This document shows, piece after piece, positions 10,669-23,719 of a DNA stretch of 64,000 bases. The stretch is taken from NCBI GenBank assembly GCA_001695595.3, contig MBPM02000005.1, positions 186,001-250,000 of the forward strand. Direction: 5' to 3'. Under the pieces are notes generated by a model, which was given only the letters and a program-made list of their open reading frames with translations, did no database searches and had not been told where the DNA came from. Numbering within the stretch: position 1 is the stretch's first letter; each line of letters starts with the position of its first letter. Origin of the DNA: Plasmopara viticola. Its lineage: Eukaryota; Oomycota; Peronosporomycetes; Peronosporales; Peronosporaceae. Made by a program: the position numbers and the translations under genes.

Positions 10669-11193
10669 ATGGATCCCGACCGTCTTCTATTCGGCAATGA
10701 CGGACACAAACTTATCAGGCTCCCGACTGGTGGACGCGTTGCAGTGCCCTACGATACGCTTTGCGAAGCCGCGCGGGTCGCGGCGGAGGCTGCGCGAGCC
10801 AATGATCCGCCTGACGAGTTGCGCTGCAGATACAAAAGTACGCGCTGCACCAACTTGCGCGCTCAGAAACGGAGTGGCGACTTGCACAATCTTTGCCAAC
10901 TGCACCGCGAGCGTGCCAACCACAATCAGCGGAACTCTGAGCTGCGCAAACGGACTGGCAAGCAAGCCACACGCTGTCGAGGCTCGCATCTCGATGATCG
11001 ACAAGATTACGCCGTTGATCAGGATGACGCGAACGGCCACCGAACGTTAGATCCCGACCTTTTCATTCCGGAGCCCCTTCAAAGCACTGACGGCTTGCAC
11101 CTCGAACCGACGTACGACGACTTGAAAGAGACCGCGATGCTCTTGAGCTGCGACCGAGACCCCGAGAGTGAGATACGGAGATCGAAAGTTTAA
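10669..11193 (+). CDS. Cys3His zinc-binding-type domain protein (paralogue 1)
   Basis: A 174-residue protein from the ATG at 10669, the first in-frame ATG. The core is C53-x6-C60-x15-C76-x2-H79 (CRYKSTRC ... HNLCQLHR), followed by a basic segment ERANHNQRNSELRKR. The arrangement resembles small plant-type zinc fingers such as WRC, followed by a strip like a bZIP basic region, so nucleic-acid binding is a reasonable inference. An Ala-rich helix (CEAARVAAEAARAND) precedes the core, and an acidic C-terminal half (DPDLFIPEPL...) could be an activation region. No signal peptide or membrane segment. The same core occurs in the gene at 14668, 3.5 kb downstream on the same strand, which strongly supports it as a real domain. 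I cannot name the family. Confidence 0.75.
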   Translation: MDPDRLLFGNDGHKLIRLPTGGRVAVPYDTLCEAARVAAEAARANDPPDELRCRYKSTRCTNLRAQKRSGDLHNLCQLHRERANHNQRNSELRKRTGKQATRCRGSHLDDRQDYAVDQDDANGHRTLDPDLFIPEPLQSTDGLHLEPTYDDLKETAMLLSCDRDPESEIRRSKV

Positions 11194-14100
11194 CCCAATT
11201 AGTTGACGTACCCGTGCTTCAACATTGATGTTGTTTCGTATCTAGTGTGCACCACATTTCTATTCCGCACTGAAAGACAACCCGGCGGTTCTTGAGGTCA
11301 ATGCTTCTTCAACAGACACTACCGCTGGAGCTACGACGCTATGGTGGTTTAAGGAAAGGCACAAACGAGTAATTAGAGACCATTCGTGTTGCAAAGGCTA
11401 CAACGACTGCTTCCGAAAATGGCTGTAAAACTTACGTACCAAAACGTTGTTCCACTTTTTGAAGGAATTCGAGCAGGTTGTAAAGTCCATCACGCTGTAA
11501 GCTTACGCTCTTTACGTCCTAAAGAAATTGACATCATTCATATTAAACAAGAAGCAATCTCGCGATCGATCGTCTGACAAGTTTAATTACCGAAAAGTGG
11601 CGGCAATGCATCGCATAGAACATGGTCGTTTTGTAGAACTATCTGCTTGAAGCTGCACGATGGACTCAGTCGATTTCTGGCGCTGACGAAAGAGCCGAAG
11701 AAACACATACGTAAGTTAGTAAAGAACAAGGAGCTGAGTCGGCACCTTCCACGGCCACACTGCTCGCTGCAATTGTGTCTTCTAAGCTTTTACTGCCACG
11801 TCGCATTAAAAAGACCATTACAAAATTTGGACACCAATTGCTATAAATTACTAATGCAATGCAGCAACGATAAAAGTCAGCACCGGGCTTAAGTGTGGGT
11901 GGAGTTATATGATTGGTATTGTACATTTGGGAGGCTGCACTGGCGTTGGCTCCAATATAATCGTCCCACGATGTAATAAGCTTCGATTGATCGAACAAGA
12001 TATTTGTCAGCTCGCACCGACATCAAAATGTATAGCGCAAGGATACGAAAATCAAAATAGAGAGGTGTTTTTTAATTCCAATCTTGGTGGAGCTTTTCTT
12101 TCTTGTCCTAATTTTTAGGCATCATTCGTGAGCTTAACAATGCCTGAGAGTCTGGGCAAGAAAATTATGCACCTTTTAATGCGCATCAAGCCATAAGTTT
12201 CCCGACGTAGAATAAGTAAGTGGTTTCATTGGACTTCGTAAGAAGAACGGACGTCGCGCGATTTTTGTTAATGGCAATGATGACGTATCTACATGTTGCG
12301 CCAGTGCCGCAGTATCACTAATGAGGTCGCGACCTCTTTAACAAGCTTGACCTTTCAATAAACGTGTTCAGAATTGGGTGTCAAACAGAACGTCTGCGTC
12401 ACTTGGATAGATTTTATCTTTGTCCGGAGCTTCAAATGCGCAGCTGTGCGAATATGAATGATCCAGACAAACGAAGTGAAACCCAAGCGAGTGACCTTAG
12501 TCGAAAACTCTGCTTTAAATCTTGACAAAATTTGCAAGAAATAGTGTTACCGCGCCATGAGTCCCTGGAAATAAAGATGGCAAGGTTTGGCAGTGTCTAT
12601 CATCTGCAATCTTTAAAATCTGCCTCTTGTACAAAGTATATTTATTGCTGCGCACGAAAGTCCTTTTGTGAGGCAATATAAAACCTGATGGACTCATCAA
12701 ACATTGACGAAGGACTCCTTCGTAATCAAACATAAACTTAAGGGAGTTGGTATGACAAAAGACATTTGTCAAACGATTACATATGACAATTCAAGTCAAA
12801 TGTGTGGTTTATCATGACGCAATATGACGGAACGTGCATATTAAATGCTTTGTCATTACAGCACAAAGAAATGAAAATAATACCCTTTGCTTTCTGTGGA
12901 CCTCAGCGGGATTTCAAGTCAAGAAATTTCGAAATGTAATTTTACATGGATTTAAATTAAATAGTATTCATGACTAGTATTGATCAACCCTCCATAGTGC
13001 TAAGCGTAATTCAAACGGTAACGCGGCTTAATGAATGGTTCTTAGGCTGAGTCAAGATCGCGAGGTTGGTTATAACTATGCTTTGTGGCCGCCAGCTGTT
13101 GTTCAAAAGAGTCACAAATAGGTAAGTTGTGGCTGTAATCTCAGTGCGCATACCTACGCTGTCTGCACTGCAGGTTATTGCTCCATAATGATTTTTACCT
13201 AGGAATTATTTATGATAATAAGTTTCATTTGATTGGGATATGGGTCTTCTAATTTAACGCAAATGAAGTATTTCTTATTACACACATAAATAAATATTCA
13301 TTACATCTTAGCCGGTTTGTAAACTTCTCTTTAATCCCCTGTTTTTGCTGATTGCCGGCTCAATAACCTAGAGACGAATCGGGCATTAAAAAAAGTTTAA
13401 TATAAATTCGCTGTGCTCTAAATGATAAAAATGGGTAGCTCATGAACGAGCGAAAGGTAAGTAATAGTGGCTAAATCAGCAAAAGGTTTGTCGCGCTGAA
13501 GCACCTCCCCCCATACTTTGAGCCTGTTAATCTTCAGCAGCAGAAATAGCGTAGTATGAGGTGGAGGCAGACAGCATTCGCGAAAAGTGGTTAAAACAAC
13601 ACTAAATCTAATCTATTGGACGATAAAAACGCTAGTCAGGAGTGCGGCCCGGTTTGGACGTTTTAAATCCGTGAAAATATACACAGAGCAGGGAAATTCA
13701 TGAGAAAGCTAAGCGAAATAATCAGTGCCTCATGACCAACTTCGAGAGGGTACGATGCAACACGCGCGAGATTTCGTGCGTCTTGTGTGCTCATATTACA
13801 ACTACCAAACAACGCCCACAGTAATGAATGGTAAAGCGGCGTGTAGAATGGTTCTACGAACGTTACATTTGAATTGTTCGATACTTATACCTTTGAAATC
13901 AATTCGGTTGATCACTGTCTTTGATTGGCATATGTGGATGCGACTGTTTCCTACTGTACCCCACGGTTATGAGGGAAAATGCATTAGAATGTGCTGGATT
14001 ATATCATAATATTGGAGTTTTATTGTTTAGGTGTTGTAAGGTTACAAACATTTGTTTTCGCGACTCAAAGGGAAGAAATGCAGCATGATTTGTTCGTTTC

Positions 14101-14667
14101 TCGTCTGCCAAGCACGCACTGATTTTTCGTCTCTCGTAGTTGGACAAGCTGTTTTGACTTGTCCAAGCGGCACCAGCGACACGACGAACAAATCAGGTCC
14201 TTCGAGTTTATATTAGGTGTGGTGACAGGGCTAGAAATGACAGCGAGGGCAAAGAGAATTTACGTTATGGGCAACGCAGAGGAGACCGTTGGCAGTTTGT
14301 GGGTATGGCTCGAGCGCCTGATGTAATCAGTTAGAAAGGGGGCGAGTATTATATAGTATATCATCTTGGATCGTCCATCATCACGATCAACGTCGCGTCC
14401 ATCTTGACATGGCCCGACCATGACCCATCCCGCTCATATAGTACAGGCTATTACTGATAACAAGTTACTAATACTTAAGCAGGTTTTTCAAATGCAGCTT
14501 ATATAAAACTTGTTTCCTAGTGTATTATTTCTTTAAGAATATTTATTTTTAGAGTAACATTGTTTAACAGGCCGCCAAACCAGGGCAACCGCGCACTGCC
14601 TTTGAGTTGACTTTAATCCTCAACTTGTCGTGCACGAGTCACACGCACGCTCACGAACCAACATATA
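11194..14667. other. Gap between the two Cys3His paralogues; no gene recognised
   Basis: All open frames are under about 115 codons and none resembles a known family. Around 14110-14170 and 14340-14420 the sequence is less AT-rich and may belong to the upstream region of the gene at 14668. No classifiable transposon motif was seen between the paralogues. Confidence 0.4.
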
Positions 14668-15156
14668 ATGGATCGCTTGCTGAATAACGCGCCGCCCGAG
14701 GACACGAATGACGAGATTGGCATCAAGAACGAAGTACTGACCGTCGTCAGTCCCAGCAGCTCAGCGGCAAGTCTCGGTCTGCAAATGCTCTCGGTGTTGG
14801 CTGCTGCCCCTGGATTGAGCACCGAAGCGTCGACTCCTCCGCGTCTACCACCCATCAGTCTATTGACCGCTGCTGCCACCGCACTTCAGCCCATACAATG
14901 CCAGTCAATATACCCGCGTGCACTACCAGAGACCCAATTGCAATCTTCAAATCTGATGTCTTGGCCACTTGCTACTGCTGGCCCGAGTGCAACTGACGAT
15001 ATGATGTGCCGTTACCGTAATAAGAAATGTGGATATCCACGTGCGATCAAGCGCAACGGCGAGCGCCATAATCTATGTGAACGCCACCGCGCCAAGGCAA
15101 ACCTGAACCAGCGCAAACTCGAGAGCAAACGTCGCACGCTCAAGCGCATGATGTAG
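14668..15156 (+). CDS. Cys3His zinc-binding-type domain protein (paralogue 2)
   Basis: 162 residues starting at a clean ATG. The C-terminal third carries C114-x6-C121-x15-C137-x2-H140 (CRYRNKKC ... HNLCERHR), followed by AKANLNQRKLESKRR. Of the ~36-residue core most positions match paralogue 1 exactly or conservatively, with identical Cys/His spacing. The N-terminal 110 residues are Ser/Ala/Pro-rich and low-complexity (SPSSSAASLG, LTAAATALQP), with no similarity to paralogue 1, so only the domain is conserved. The strongly basic end (LKRMM) could act in nuclear import. DNA or RNA binding is inferred from the basic, zinc-finger-like core. GC content is visibly higher than in the flanks. Confidence 0.75.
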   Translation: MDRLLNNAPPEDTNDEIGIKNEVLTVVSPSSSAASLGLQMLSVLAAAPGLSTEASTPPRLPPISLLTAAATALQPIQCQSIYPRALPETQLQSSNLMSWPLATAGPSATDDMMCRYRNKKCGYPRAIKRNGERHNLCERHRAKANLNQRKLESKRRTLKRMM

Positions 15157-15339
15157 CGTGCACGCAAACGTGGGAATGCGTAGGCTGAAGAATTGTTCAA
15201 AGTGAAATGAATTTACGTTCTAAGGCGGCATAAGGACGACCGGGTGGTGATTAACTAAAAGACTCGTCGTGTTTATTGTGCTCCATGTATAATTAATGAA
15301 TGAAGAACTAAATTGATTTTTGGTCAGCATAATTTACCC

Positions 15340-15480
15340 ATCTAATTTTAGATTGTAAAACGCCATCGTCGAAATTACAATGCTGTGATTGAGAATGTTG
15401 GAGCAATTTTGGGCGTATCTAATTTTAGATTGCATTTAACAATCATCGGAACTTTAATGCTGTGATATAATTTTGGGCGA
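15340..15480. repeat. Two-copy imperfect direct repeat, ~78-bp unit
   Basis: ATCTAATTTTAGATTG occurs at 15340-15355 and 15418-15432. After each copy follow, in the same order, a CATCG-containing segment, AATGCTGTGAT and AATTTTGGGCG. ATCTAA-TT-TTAGAT can itself fold on a 6-bp stem. Copies differ by scattered substitutions and small indels, so this is an aged tandem duplication. Confidence 0.75.
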
Positions 15481-16125
15481 ATTTAACATCGCTCGTCAGG
15501 ACTATTTCGCAACCCCTAAAGTGGCGTCCAAACGACGGTATGAAGAATGTGCACGATGACAAAGAACGAGGAAAGTGCCGAGCAGAAAATACGAATGAAC
15601 CACTTCAGTATCGATTAGCCCCTTCTGTGCATGTGCGCATCGTCTGAAAACTATTTTTGCGCACCTTTTTTTGAGTAAAGATAATATCATGGAGACAGCA
15701 CCCATTTGCGTATTTTCATACTCTTAATCAGGCCTGGGTCAGGCTTCAAAGCGAATCAACATTCCTGTATTAGGCTCAGCTATCGGCTCATTGGTCGAAT
15801 ACACATGATCCAGCTTACATTTTCGTTTTTGCATCTTTAGTAAACAGCCAATCAAATATGTTCACATTTGACGCAAAAAAATCTCGATCCATCTCAAAAC
15901 CTTTGAGGGGATTGCATTATTCTCGTTGGCGTAGAATTGACAAGTCCTGCCGGTTGTGATGAGGTCGGATAGCACCTTGCACGTGGAAGTTGTACCGGAA
16001 CACACACGATTGTCAGGTGAACGACCGTTCACTACCTCCATCGCTATAGGTTTCAGGATAAAGCATGCTTCATCTAATAAATGTTGCCTGCCGGTCTATA
16101 TGGTCACAGGGAGTGTTCTTTTCTA

Positions 16126-16161
16126 ACACGCCTCAAAATACAACAATATTTTGAGGCGTGT
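16126..16161. repeat. Perfect 15-bp inverted repeat with 6-nt loop
   Basis: ACACGCCTCAAAATA (16126-16140), loop CAACAA, then its exact reverse complement (16147-16161). No T-run follows that would suggest a bacterial-type terminator, and the organism is eukaryotic. It may be the fold-back end of a small DNA transposon or a cruciform. No flanking gene is recognised. Confidence 0.8.
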
Positions 16162-19100
16162 GCAAATTGGTACAAATACTGATGTCTTGCACCAGGAGTC
16201 ACAATTCTATCTAGGCCTCTTCTCTCAGAAAATCAGCTTGAATCACAAAGCTCGGCTTTATGTAGGACCCGGTGTATTAGAGACATAGAGCAATACGAAC
16301 CTTCCTTATCTCCGCTTACGAAGTCCTCCGGTAAACTATGACAAAGTTTAGCAGTGTGAGAAAAGTAAACTTAGCCAATCTGCCATTTTGTAAGTAAGAT
16401 TTATCAAGTGTCCGTGAGCACGAAAAGCTTTGCAAGATACAATGTAACTTTATAGCAAAGTATATCCTCTATGGTGGTGAAGTTCAAGTCAGTGCATCAT
16501 TAATGAACGAAAGAACAGAGCCATATAAGGAGAAAAGATGGCCAAATAGGCGGTCGAGACCGCGAATGATCAGGTGCGTGTGGCGGCAACGAAACGCGAA
16601 CTTTCAGCTAAAACCACTGTGTCACTATATCGAGCACTTGAAGTCTCATCCAAAGACATCCAAGTTGCAGACGAGCACTTATGCGAGCGCAATGTCACAA
16701 TCAGCCTTTTTGGACGAAACCAGCGGATGAGATAGTAGCTGGTGAGCCGATTGTATTCCGCTGTCGAGGCAACTTTGATGCCTAAAACTTTATCGCAAGC
16801 CGCAACGCAAAACAGACGTAGAGCGGCAATCTGTCCAAAAGGATCTTGTCAAGCACGAATACGTGGTTCCACAAAATTTTTGTCTCCTAATAAATGACCA
16901 AATCACAAATTTCCCGCCCAGCATGCATAGCGAATCTGCAGGTCAGAGATAAATTTGCCGCACAGAGACCTACAGCGGGTATCTGAGATGTTCACGTGCT
17001 TAACCTCTACTAGAGGCAGAACAAATTCGGCCAATTGGTAAGTTTTCGTACACGAAGGCACAATAGAGATATTATAGCTGTTTTGTAAAGGTCCGAGTAG
17101 CTTAAGACTGCATATCTCACGTGCGCTGCAAACGATGCAACTTTTCTTCGTATCACAGAAATTAATTTTTAAGCTATGCAGTCTTAGCATCTCCCTATGA
17201 TCTGCGCGAGAGTATAAATTTGTTAGTCATACATTAGATCAAGGTGGATCAAGTGGAATGACAGAAAGATGCACACTACATATATTATTCAGCGTGTGGA
17301 ACACAATATTACAGCACTCAAGTCCTGGGACATCTCGATCCTGATTTGATGCTTGACATCATATTTTTCCTTGGAAAAGCGCAACAACTGCTAGAAAATA
17401 TTTGTTCTTTAGACGATGCCAAGGTGGAATTCATACTCTACCGCAGGATGATACTTGCTGCGACCGTCCCCAAAATTTCGCCATTCTTTCAAAACACTTC
17501 TCGATGTCAAACGCTCACGAAGCCAGGCAAGCATCTCGCAACCTTTCATCGATTGAATGTAAAAGCCAAGAAAGGGCTGACAGCCGGGTCGGTGTGCAGA
17601 CAAGTGTGGTGACAAGCATCGAGAAAGCTGTCCTAGCCCTTCTTCTCGTCCACAATGAAGCTGAGCTCATTCGAATCTGAGTGCGAAACAAAAATAGCTG
17701 GATATGAAACTGCATGAGCGCTTTCAACATTGCCCAATTGCCTGCGGATCGGATTAAACCACCTTCTCGCATCTGTCGGACGAGCAATCTACACCACCCA
17801 TAGAATTTTTGCGCTTCTATGGTGGCGGGTCGTTTAAAGACTATTGCAAGGTTTGTTTGTGGAGTTTGTTTGATAGTTAACGGGAGACTAGATCATATTT
17901 TAAATCATTGGCAAATATGGGGTTCTTTTGGTCATTTAAAAATTTCATCTCATGCCACAACAGTCTAAAAGCTCGGCATTTCTTAGTAAAAATGGTGAAT
18001 GTTCCTGCTTTTGCGTTACCAGCTTGCTCAACCAAGTCGAGTTTCTTCTCTGTATACCTGAGCCACGCAGTCGCAAGCCCGTGTATCGCATACCGCGTCT
18101 TTGCAAGCGACCAGCGTAGTCATTACGCAACCTGCTTCGTGTCATTTTAATCGAACACTTGCGCCTAAGGAGCCAAGCTCAAAGCCAGTAACCTGGGTAA
18201 AACACATCTTACTGGATCTCGTTTGATTTTTAAAGCATCGGTAGTTTGTGTGACAAAGAGGCGGCTTTAATCGCCCGAGTAGGTACTCTAGATGTCCATG
18301 ACGTATACTGTCCGCGCTCAGCGTGATTCGTGCATAGCTTTTGAAGTTCAAATTGGAAGTCACGCATGAATCTTCTAAGCGGGCTACTGTGCTCATTTAA
18401 TTGAGAAGCTCAATCTCTGCTCTGTGATAATAAAGCCTTAAAAACATGTGGGATGATTAAGTGCTTCAGAAGGGCTGATTACAAAAATACAGTAGTCTGG
18501 AGTCTCTGTCCGCACTTCGCGGCAGTTCTATCAAAGCTGATCTGCGAGTAGAGAAGTACTTTCGGTACAAGTTTGGTTGTCCGAGGACCAGATGCCGACT
18601 GCCAGTGGACAATCGCTTTGCAGCCTCCATTGGCAATATTTTCACAGCGGTCAACAGGGACCTCAACGTGATTTCTTCACGTACCCCACTGCCTAAAAAT
18701 ATTGCTGCGGAAAAAGTACGTTTGTCGAAGACTTCGATCACACTAATCAAAAGCATTTATATAGTCAGTGCAATCGTGCCGAAGTGGGGCCTTCAACTTC
18801 CATGTGATGTCAAAGCAAGAACGTTTTTTTCACTCAACAAGACACTGGATATGTCGTGAGAATGGCGTCACGCGAGAATACTACTTACGTGATAGTACAG
18901 ATAGGGAAACAGAGCAATATTCTAGCACCATGCCGCGCACTGCGTGCACTTTGCTGTGATATCGATCGCGACTGACATCTAGCGTACCAAATATAGCGTT
19001 TGACGGGCAGTAACACCGACGAGCTCAACTTTATTTCTTAAGAAATACAAGTCTTTTAAAGGTAAAACTAGTCTTTGATGCCTGAGCACGAAGCCACTAT

Positions 19101-22100
19101 GCTCAGCGAGCGAGTCGCTTGGCTTGTACCAGGTTTTGACAATCCGTTCTAAATTTGAGTCTGTTACAATGATTTCTTGACCTTCCGTGGCTGTACCTCC
19201 GTAAGATCAGATGCTAAGTCTTTTGTCAAATCATGTACGGGTACTTACACGACTTAAGTAAGCCCACATTGGGCACAGCCCGTGCAAAAGAAACAAACGT
19301 ATTAGCTAAGACTCCTTGGGCTATGAACTTAAATGTTTATGTGAGGTACGGATGCAGGTCAGCCTTCGTATGAAGACCATTAGGAATGAATCCCGATGTC
19401 AAAATTTATCTAGGTATTTCTTCCCTTTCGGTCCGAATACTTTCGCTGTAATATTTGGCTATGAGCCATATTTTCTCCGAGACACATACTTAGATGTGCT
19501 TTTTTTTACAAGCCTGGCGACTATTATTCCCTCAAAAGGCCTACTTCCGCAACGTGAAGACGTCCTCCAGCGCATATGCGCCACGGAACTGACTTTTGGT
19601 ATATATGTGGTCTCAGCTTCTAATGAGATAGCTCATAGCCTGGTGACGCGATAACGCATCGGTTTGAGCAACCTGCTTCGCTGGCTCAAACCTTACCTCG
19701 AAGTAATATCCATCAAAAAAAGAGATCCACTTGAATGTTCTCGAGAGTCAAAGAGCTAGGTCGCACTGGGTGAACTGTATAGATCATAAATGGTGTACAG
19801 TTCAGCGGGTAAACCCTGCCACGAACTGGTCTCGGAGCTTGTTGATAGGTGCCCTTACCCTCGTTCCCCTTTGACTTCAAGGTTTGCGAATCTTTGTCGC
19901 TTTTTGAACACTCGATGATCGATGCTTGTGGCATAAGTGATTTCAAGAAACGATCAGATCGCCATCCGATGTCTTAGCAAACTTACGTTGATATGGGCAT
20001 GGTTTTTGGTCTTTGTGAGCTAGGCTCATGTCTCAATAATGTTCTCGGCTTCAAGACTCTAGGAGTGGATACGATGTAGTTAATCTGTGCTTTTAAATTA
20101 GCTTTACAGCTTTTTGTATAAAATTTGTTTGCTGTGTAGGCTTCTGAAAAGCGGAAGAAGCCCCAACGACGATGTCGATCAAGTAGATAGAATCGTGGAG
20201 ATGCTTGACATGACACAGGTCAAGTGAAATTCAAAAAGACAAAAGTTTGACAAATCCTTATGATACATACCAATTATGTGTTAGTTTTTTCGCAAGGGGA
20301 TCATAGATGATTCGATAAACGCTTGACTCACATTTTGCAGTGGAAAATCATATTTCGTTTCGGCACTAAGACTGATACTCACTCTAGGAACTAGTTTTTT
20401 TACAGTATTGATTTTACAAATAATCCGAAAATTAGCGACCGAGCTGGTGCTTCCTTTGAGCATAAAGCCACGCGGCCCTACTATAGTGGGTCTTTTGGAC
20501 TAAATTCGATAGAAGAAAGCCAAAATATTAGCGACCGACTAAAATTGGCACAAATTAAGCCGTTCAGGGCAATAACGAAGAGCGCCGTTTTGAGGATGTT
20601 GTAATACGCCTGCTTGAGAATTGCAGATCTGTTATGCAAAAGTGCATCGATGATGAGGACATAAACGAAAACAAAAGCTGCTTTCGGCAAACCACTTGAG
20701 CTTTGGATTTTAATAGCAGCTTGGCTAAGATGTAGTTGTCAGCCTTGAAGAAAAGGTTTCACTTTTGTTAGACGAACACTGGAGAACCCACCTGTATGTG
20801 ATGATCAATGGACCGTCCCGTTATACGTGGCAAAGTACTACGTAGAATGATTGTTACAACTCACATTATTAAAAATATGGCTGCTACTTGAATTGAGCTT
20901 ATAGCTAAATTTGAGTTAGAGCTCATTAAAGTGATTTAGAGATGTTGGTCCTTACAAATAAAAAAATAAATTTAATTTTTTAATGACTACGAATTTAGAA
21001 TTAGTTATCTGAGTTTGTAAGGGTAAGTGTAAAATTAAGCAATGGACACTTTTGGCCCATAACACTTGGTAGTATCCCATAGCTCTTTGCGAGACTACTT
21101 TTACAACGGAGTAAGGTCAGATTTCTGGACTAGCAAAGATGACTCTGGAGCACACAGGTTTTCACACTTTGCGCGAGAAAGGTTCTTTGCGCTACACCGC
21201 CTTACAGCGAAGTGCTATCACGGTGCTACTGAGTTTGACATCGCCAGAGCAACACCACCGAGCACATAGAGCGCGAGCCCGCTTTAGCAAATTAGCGAGA
21301 ATGATGCAGTGATGCTAGAAACATTAAAGTTCTTCGTCTTTAAAAGCGATGACCAGTGGCTCCGAGAGATTAAATTGCCATCGCCTCATAGCTTCTCGAA
21401 TAGGTCGTTTTGCTATATAGCTTGTGTTGGAGAGCCTTGAAATGGGACCAGCTAGGTTGTCGGTGATATGCACGCCCCTTTCAAGCTTGATGCGATTTAG
21501 TTTGCTCTTAGGCTCATCAAGGCCGCATTGCGATTAGTAGCTCTCACGTGCAGGAGCAAGTTGATGCGCCGCAGAATTTAGCTGAATGGTTGTGCATTGC
21601 AAAGAAGCGAATATACATATGGCCTATCAGATCAAGGGATTTTCCTTTGGCAAGCAAGAGATTATGATATCACCACAATCAATCCTATTTTCTCGAAAAG
21701 GCTTTTATTCTCGCATACGCCGTCTTCCTATACTACCAGAAACCGCGTCTTCATACCCGGACCAAAGAAACTTGACACTGTTGCATCGTGCGGCACCCTA
21801 TGTAAGGGTATCTGTGCTGCTTGCGTCTCATCGTTCGATGCCTCCATCATTTGTTTTCGACTTTAATTGGCAAAATAGCATCTTTTGCCACAAGATGTCG
21901 GGAAGTCCGGTCATCATGCAGCTCGTTAGCTCCTACACCGGGTCGCAAGTGACCGCTTGCCTTCCCAAGGTCCTTACATAAAACCAGTTTGGATTAGAAA
22001 AAGCGGCGGACCATTTTGACGGTCAGGTGTCTCTACAACTCATTCTTATAAATTTCAATGATGAGAAACAAGCGAGATGTCATACACGCAATCAGCAACA

Positions 22101-22644
22101 AAAAGTACCAAAGAGCGCCAATCACAGACTGAGCTCGAATAGTGTCTCACTGCTCAATTTTTTTAGATAACTACGCGTTTTAAGAAACCTGGATTACGAC
22201 TCTGATTGCGAGTTTGCGGACGTCTTCATTGCCAAGATCCTGTTTAACTTCCTGCTGATAAAATGGTCCTCACGAGATTGATCACGCGCCTAAATCAAAT
22301 TTTGTGTAGAGCTACATGGACCTTATCTTCGAGCCTAAGCCTAAGCAATAGATAATATCTTTGAGCTCAAGCACGCTGATTCAAAATTTCTCCATTTAGA
22401 GCAAAAAAAACAGATTTTGAGATGGGATATATCTTGAAATGTTTACGGGTCTTAACCAAGACTCAGTCGCTTTCAGCTCTTCGAGGGTCAGTAGCTTTGA
22501 CACCTTTGACGGTGCTTTCATTTGAAGTGCATATCTTTTGACATGACCACCAGTTGAGCTGTCTACGGTGCTTAGGATTCGAATGAGTATTGCATCCTCG
22601 TTGTCTTTTTGTGAACTTATGGTGCTCACTCTTAAAAATACTTT

Positions 22645-22707
22645 ATTGCCCACTTATGGAAGTATATTGCCCACTTACGGAAGTATATTGCCCACTAGAT
22701 CTAGTGG
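22645..22707. repeat. 21-bp tandem repeat ending in a 16-bp palindrome
   Basis: The unit ATTGCCCACTTATGGAAGTAT (22645) is repeated at 22666 with one change, and a third partial copy begins at 22687. It then runs into the perfect palindrome CCACTAGATCTAGTGG (22692-22707). GCCCACT is the shared block. Confidence 0.85.
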
Positions 22708-23719
22708 ACATCTGCTATTTGCAGTTGGGGGGCACTATGTGAAATTATTTCACCCGCTGTGTCTTGTGGTCCTACGTTACTTATTTACGGATCCTGTCAT
22801 CCATGGTGATACCCACCTATTAAGCACTATTGTTTGCACTGAAAGCGCTATTTTTAGCATCTTCGGCAGCCGTTGAGGCCGGAGTATCTTGAATATTCGC
22901 TACAAAACGCTTTAAAATCTTGTAACGTTCACTATCGGTACCTTTGGTTTCTGCCAGTTTATTCGGGGTGTAAATGTGACCATACTATCTTTCAAACAAG
23001 CCGTTCAATAAAAGGAAGAGAACATAATTCACGAAGAGAAATTTGGATTATTTAGTGGCCGCCTCATATGGCCTTGCCCCATATTTACTCCAGAGCTCGT
23101 TCCATGATATGCCCAAGATAAAGTCACTCCTATCCGTGCCTGGGACATCAATTTTTTTAAGCTTACTTTGTCCACTTAAGAGATCTAAGAAGTGCTTGAC
23201 GAATCAACTTTTACACAAAGCCTCCTTGACTTGTTTGGGTGTGGCAGCTCAGCAATGGAACGTCGTGTATGAGTTACTAGGAAGGCACTGAAAGCTAGGA
23301 GGGAAGTATCGCTTCTGATGAATTCGTTAAGGTCATCTTACCATTTGGGAAAAAAGTGTGCCCAAGACGTTGACTAAATCTACCGCCTTCCCCATTGCCA
23401 AGCAGCTGGAACGCGTCACGGCGTTTCAGCTCTGCAATGTTAGTGCGCTAGGGCTCAGGCAGCACAGGCTTTCAAGCCCCAGTGGTATTATCGGTTGTAT
23501 GGTTCGAGCCAGTAAATTTTTGGAATTATTAAGGAAAGGTGAATCAGAGCCGACTTTTCAGAATCAACAATCTAGAGATGATTAATCAGGCGAATGTGGC
23601 GTTTGGAGCCTCTTAATACTACGGCTTCACCAAAACATTTTGTGCCCTAGGACAGCCAAAAGAAAGAGTTGAGAGCAACTTTTATCTATCGAGCTTAGGC
23701 CTCCGTGAGCTCTTGCATG

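Larger units (their letters stand above)
15157..23719. other. Long gene-free stretch with short repeats
   Basis: No gene or classifiable transposon domain was recognised. Open frames reach 131 codons (21586-21981) but show no family features. Structured items inside are listed separately: a two-copy direct repeat at 15340-15480, a 15-bp perfect inverted repeat at 16126-16161, and a 21-bp tandem repeat with adjoining 16-bp palindrome at 22645-22707. An 8-bp stem occurs at about 19765-19803 (GAACTGTA/TACAGTTC). Probably ancient transposon debris. Confidence 0.4.
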
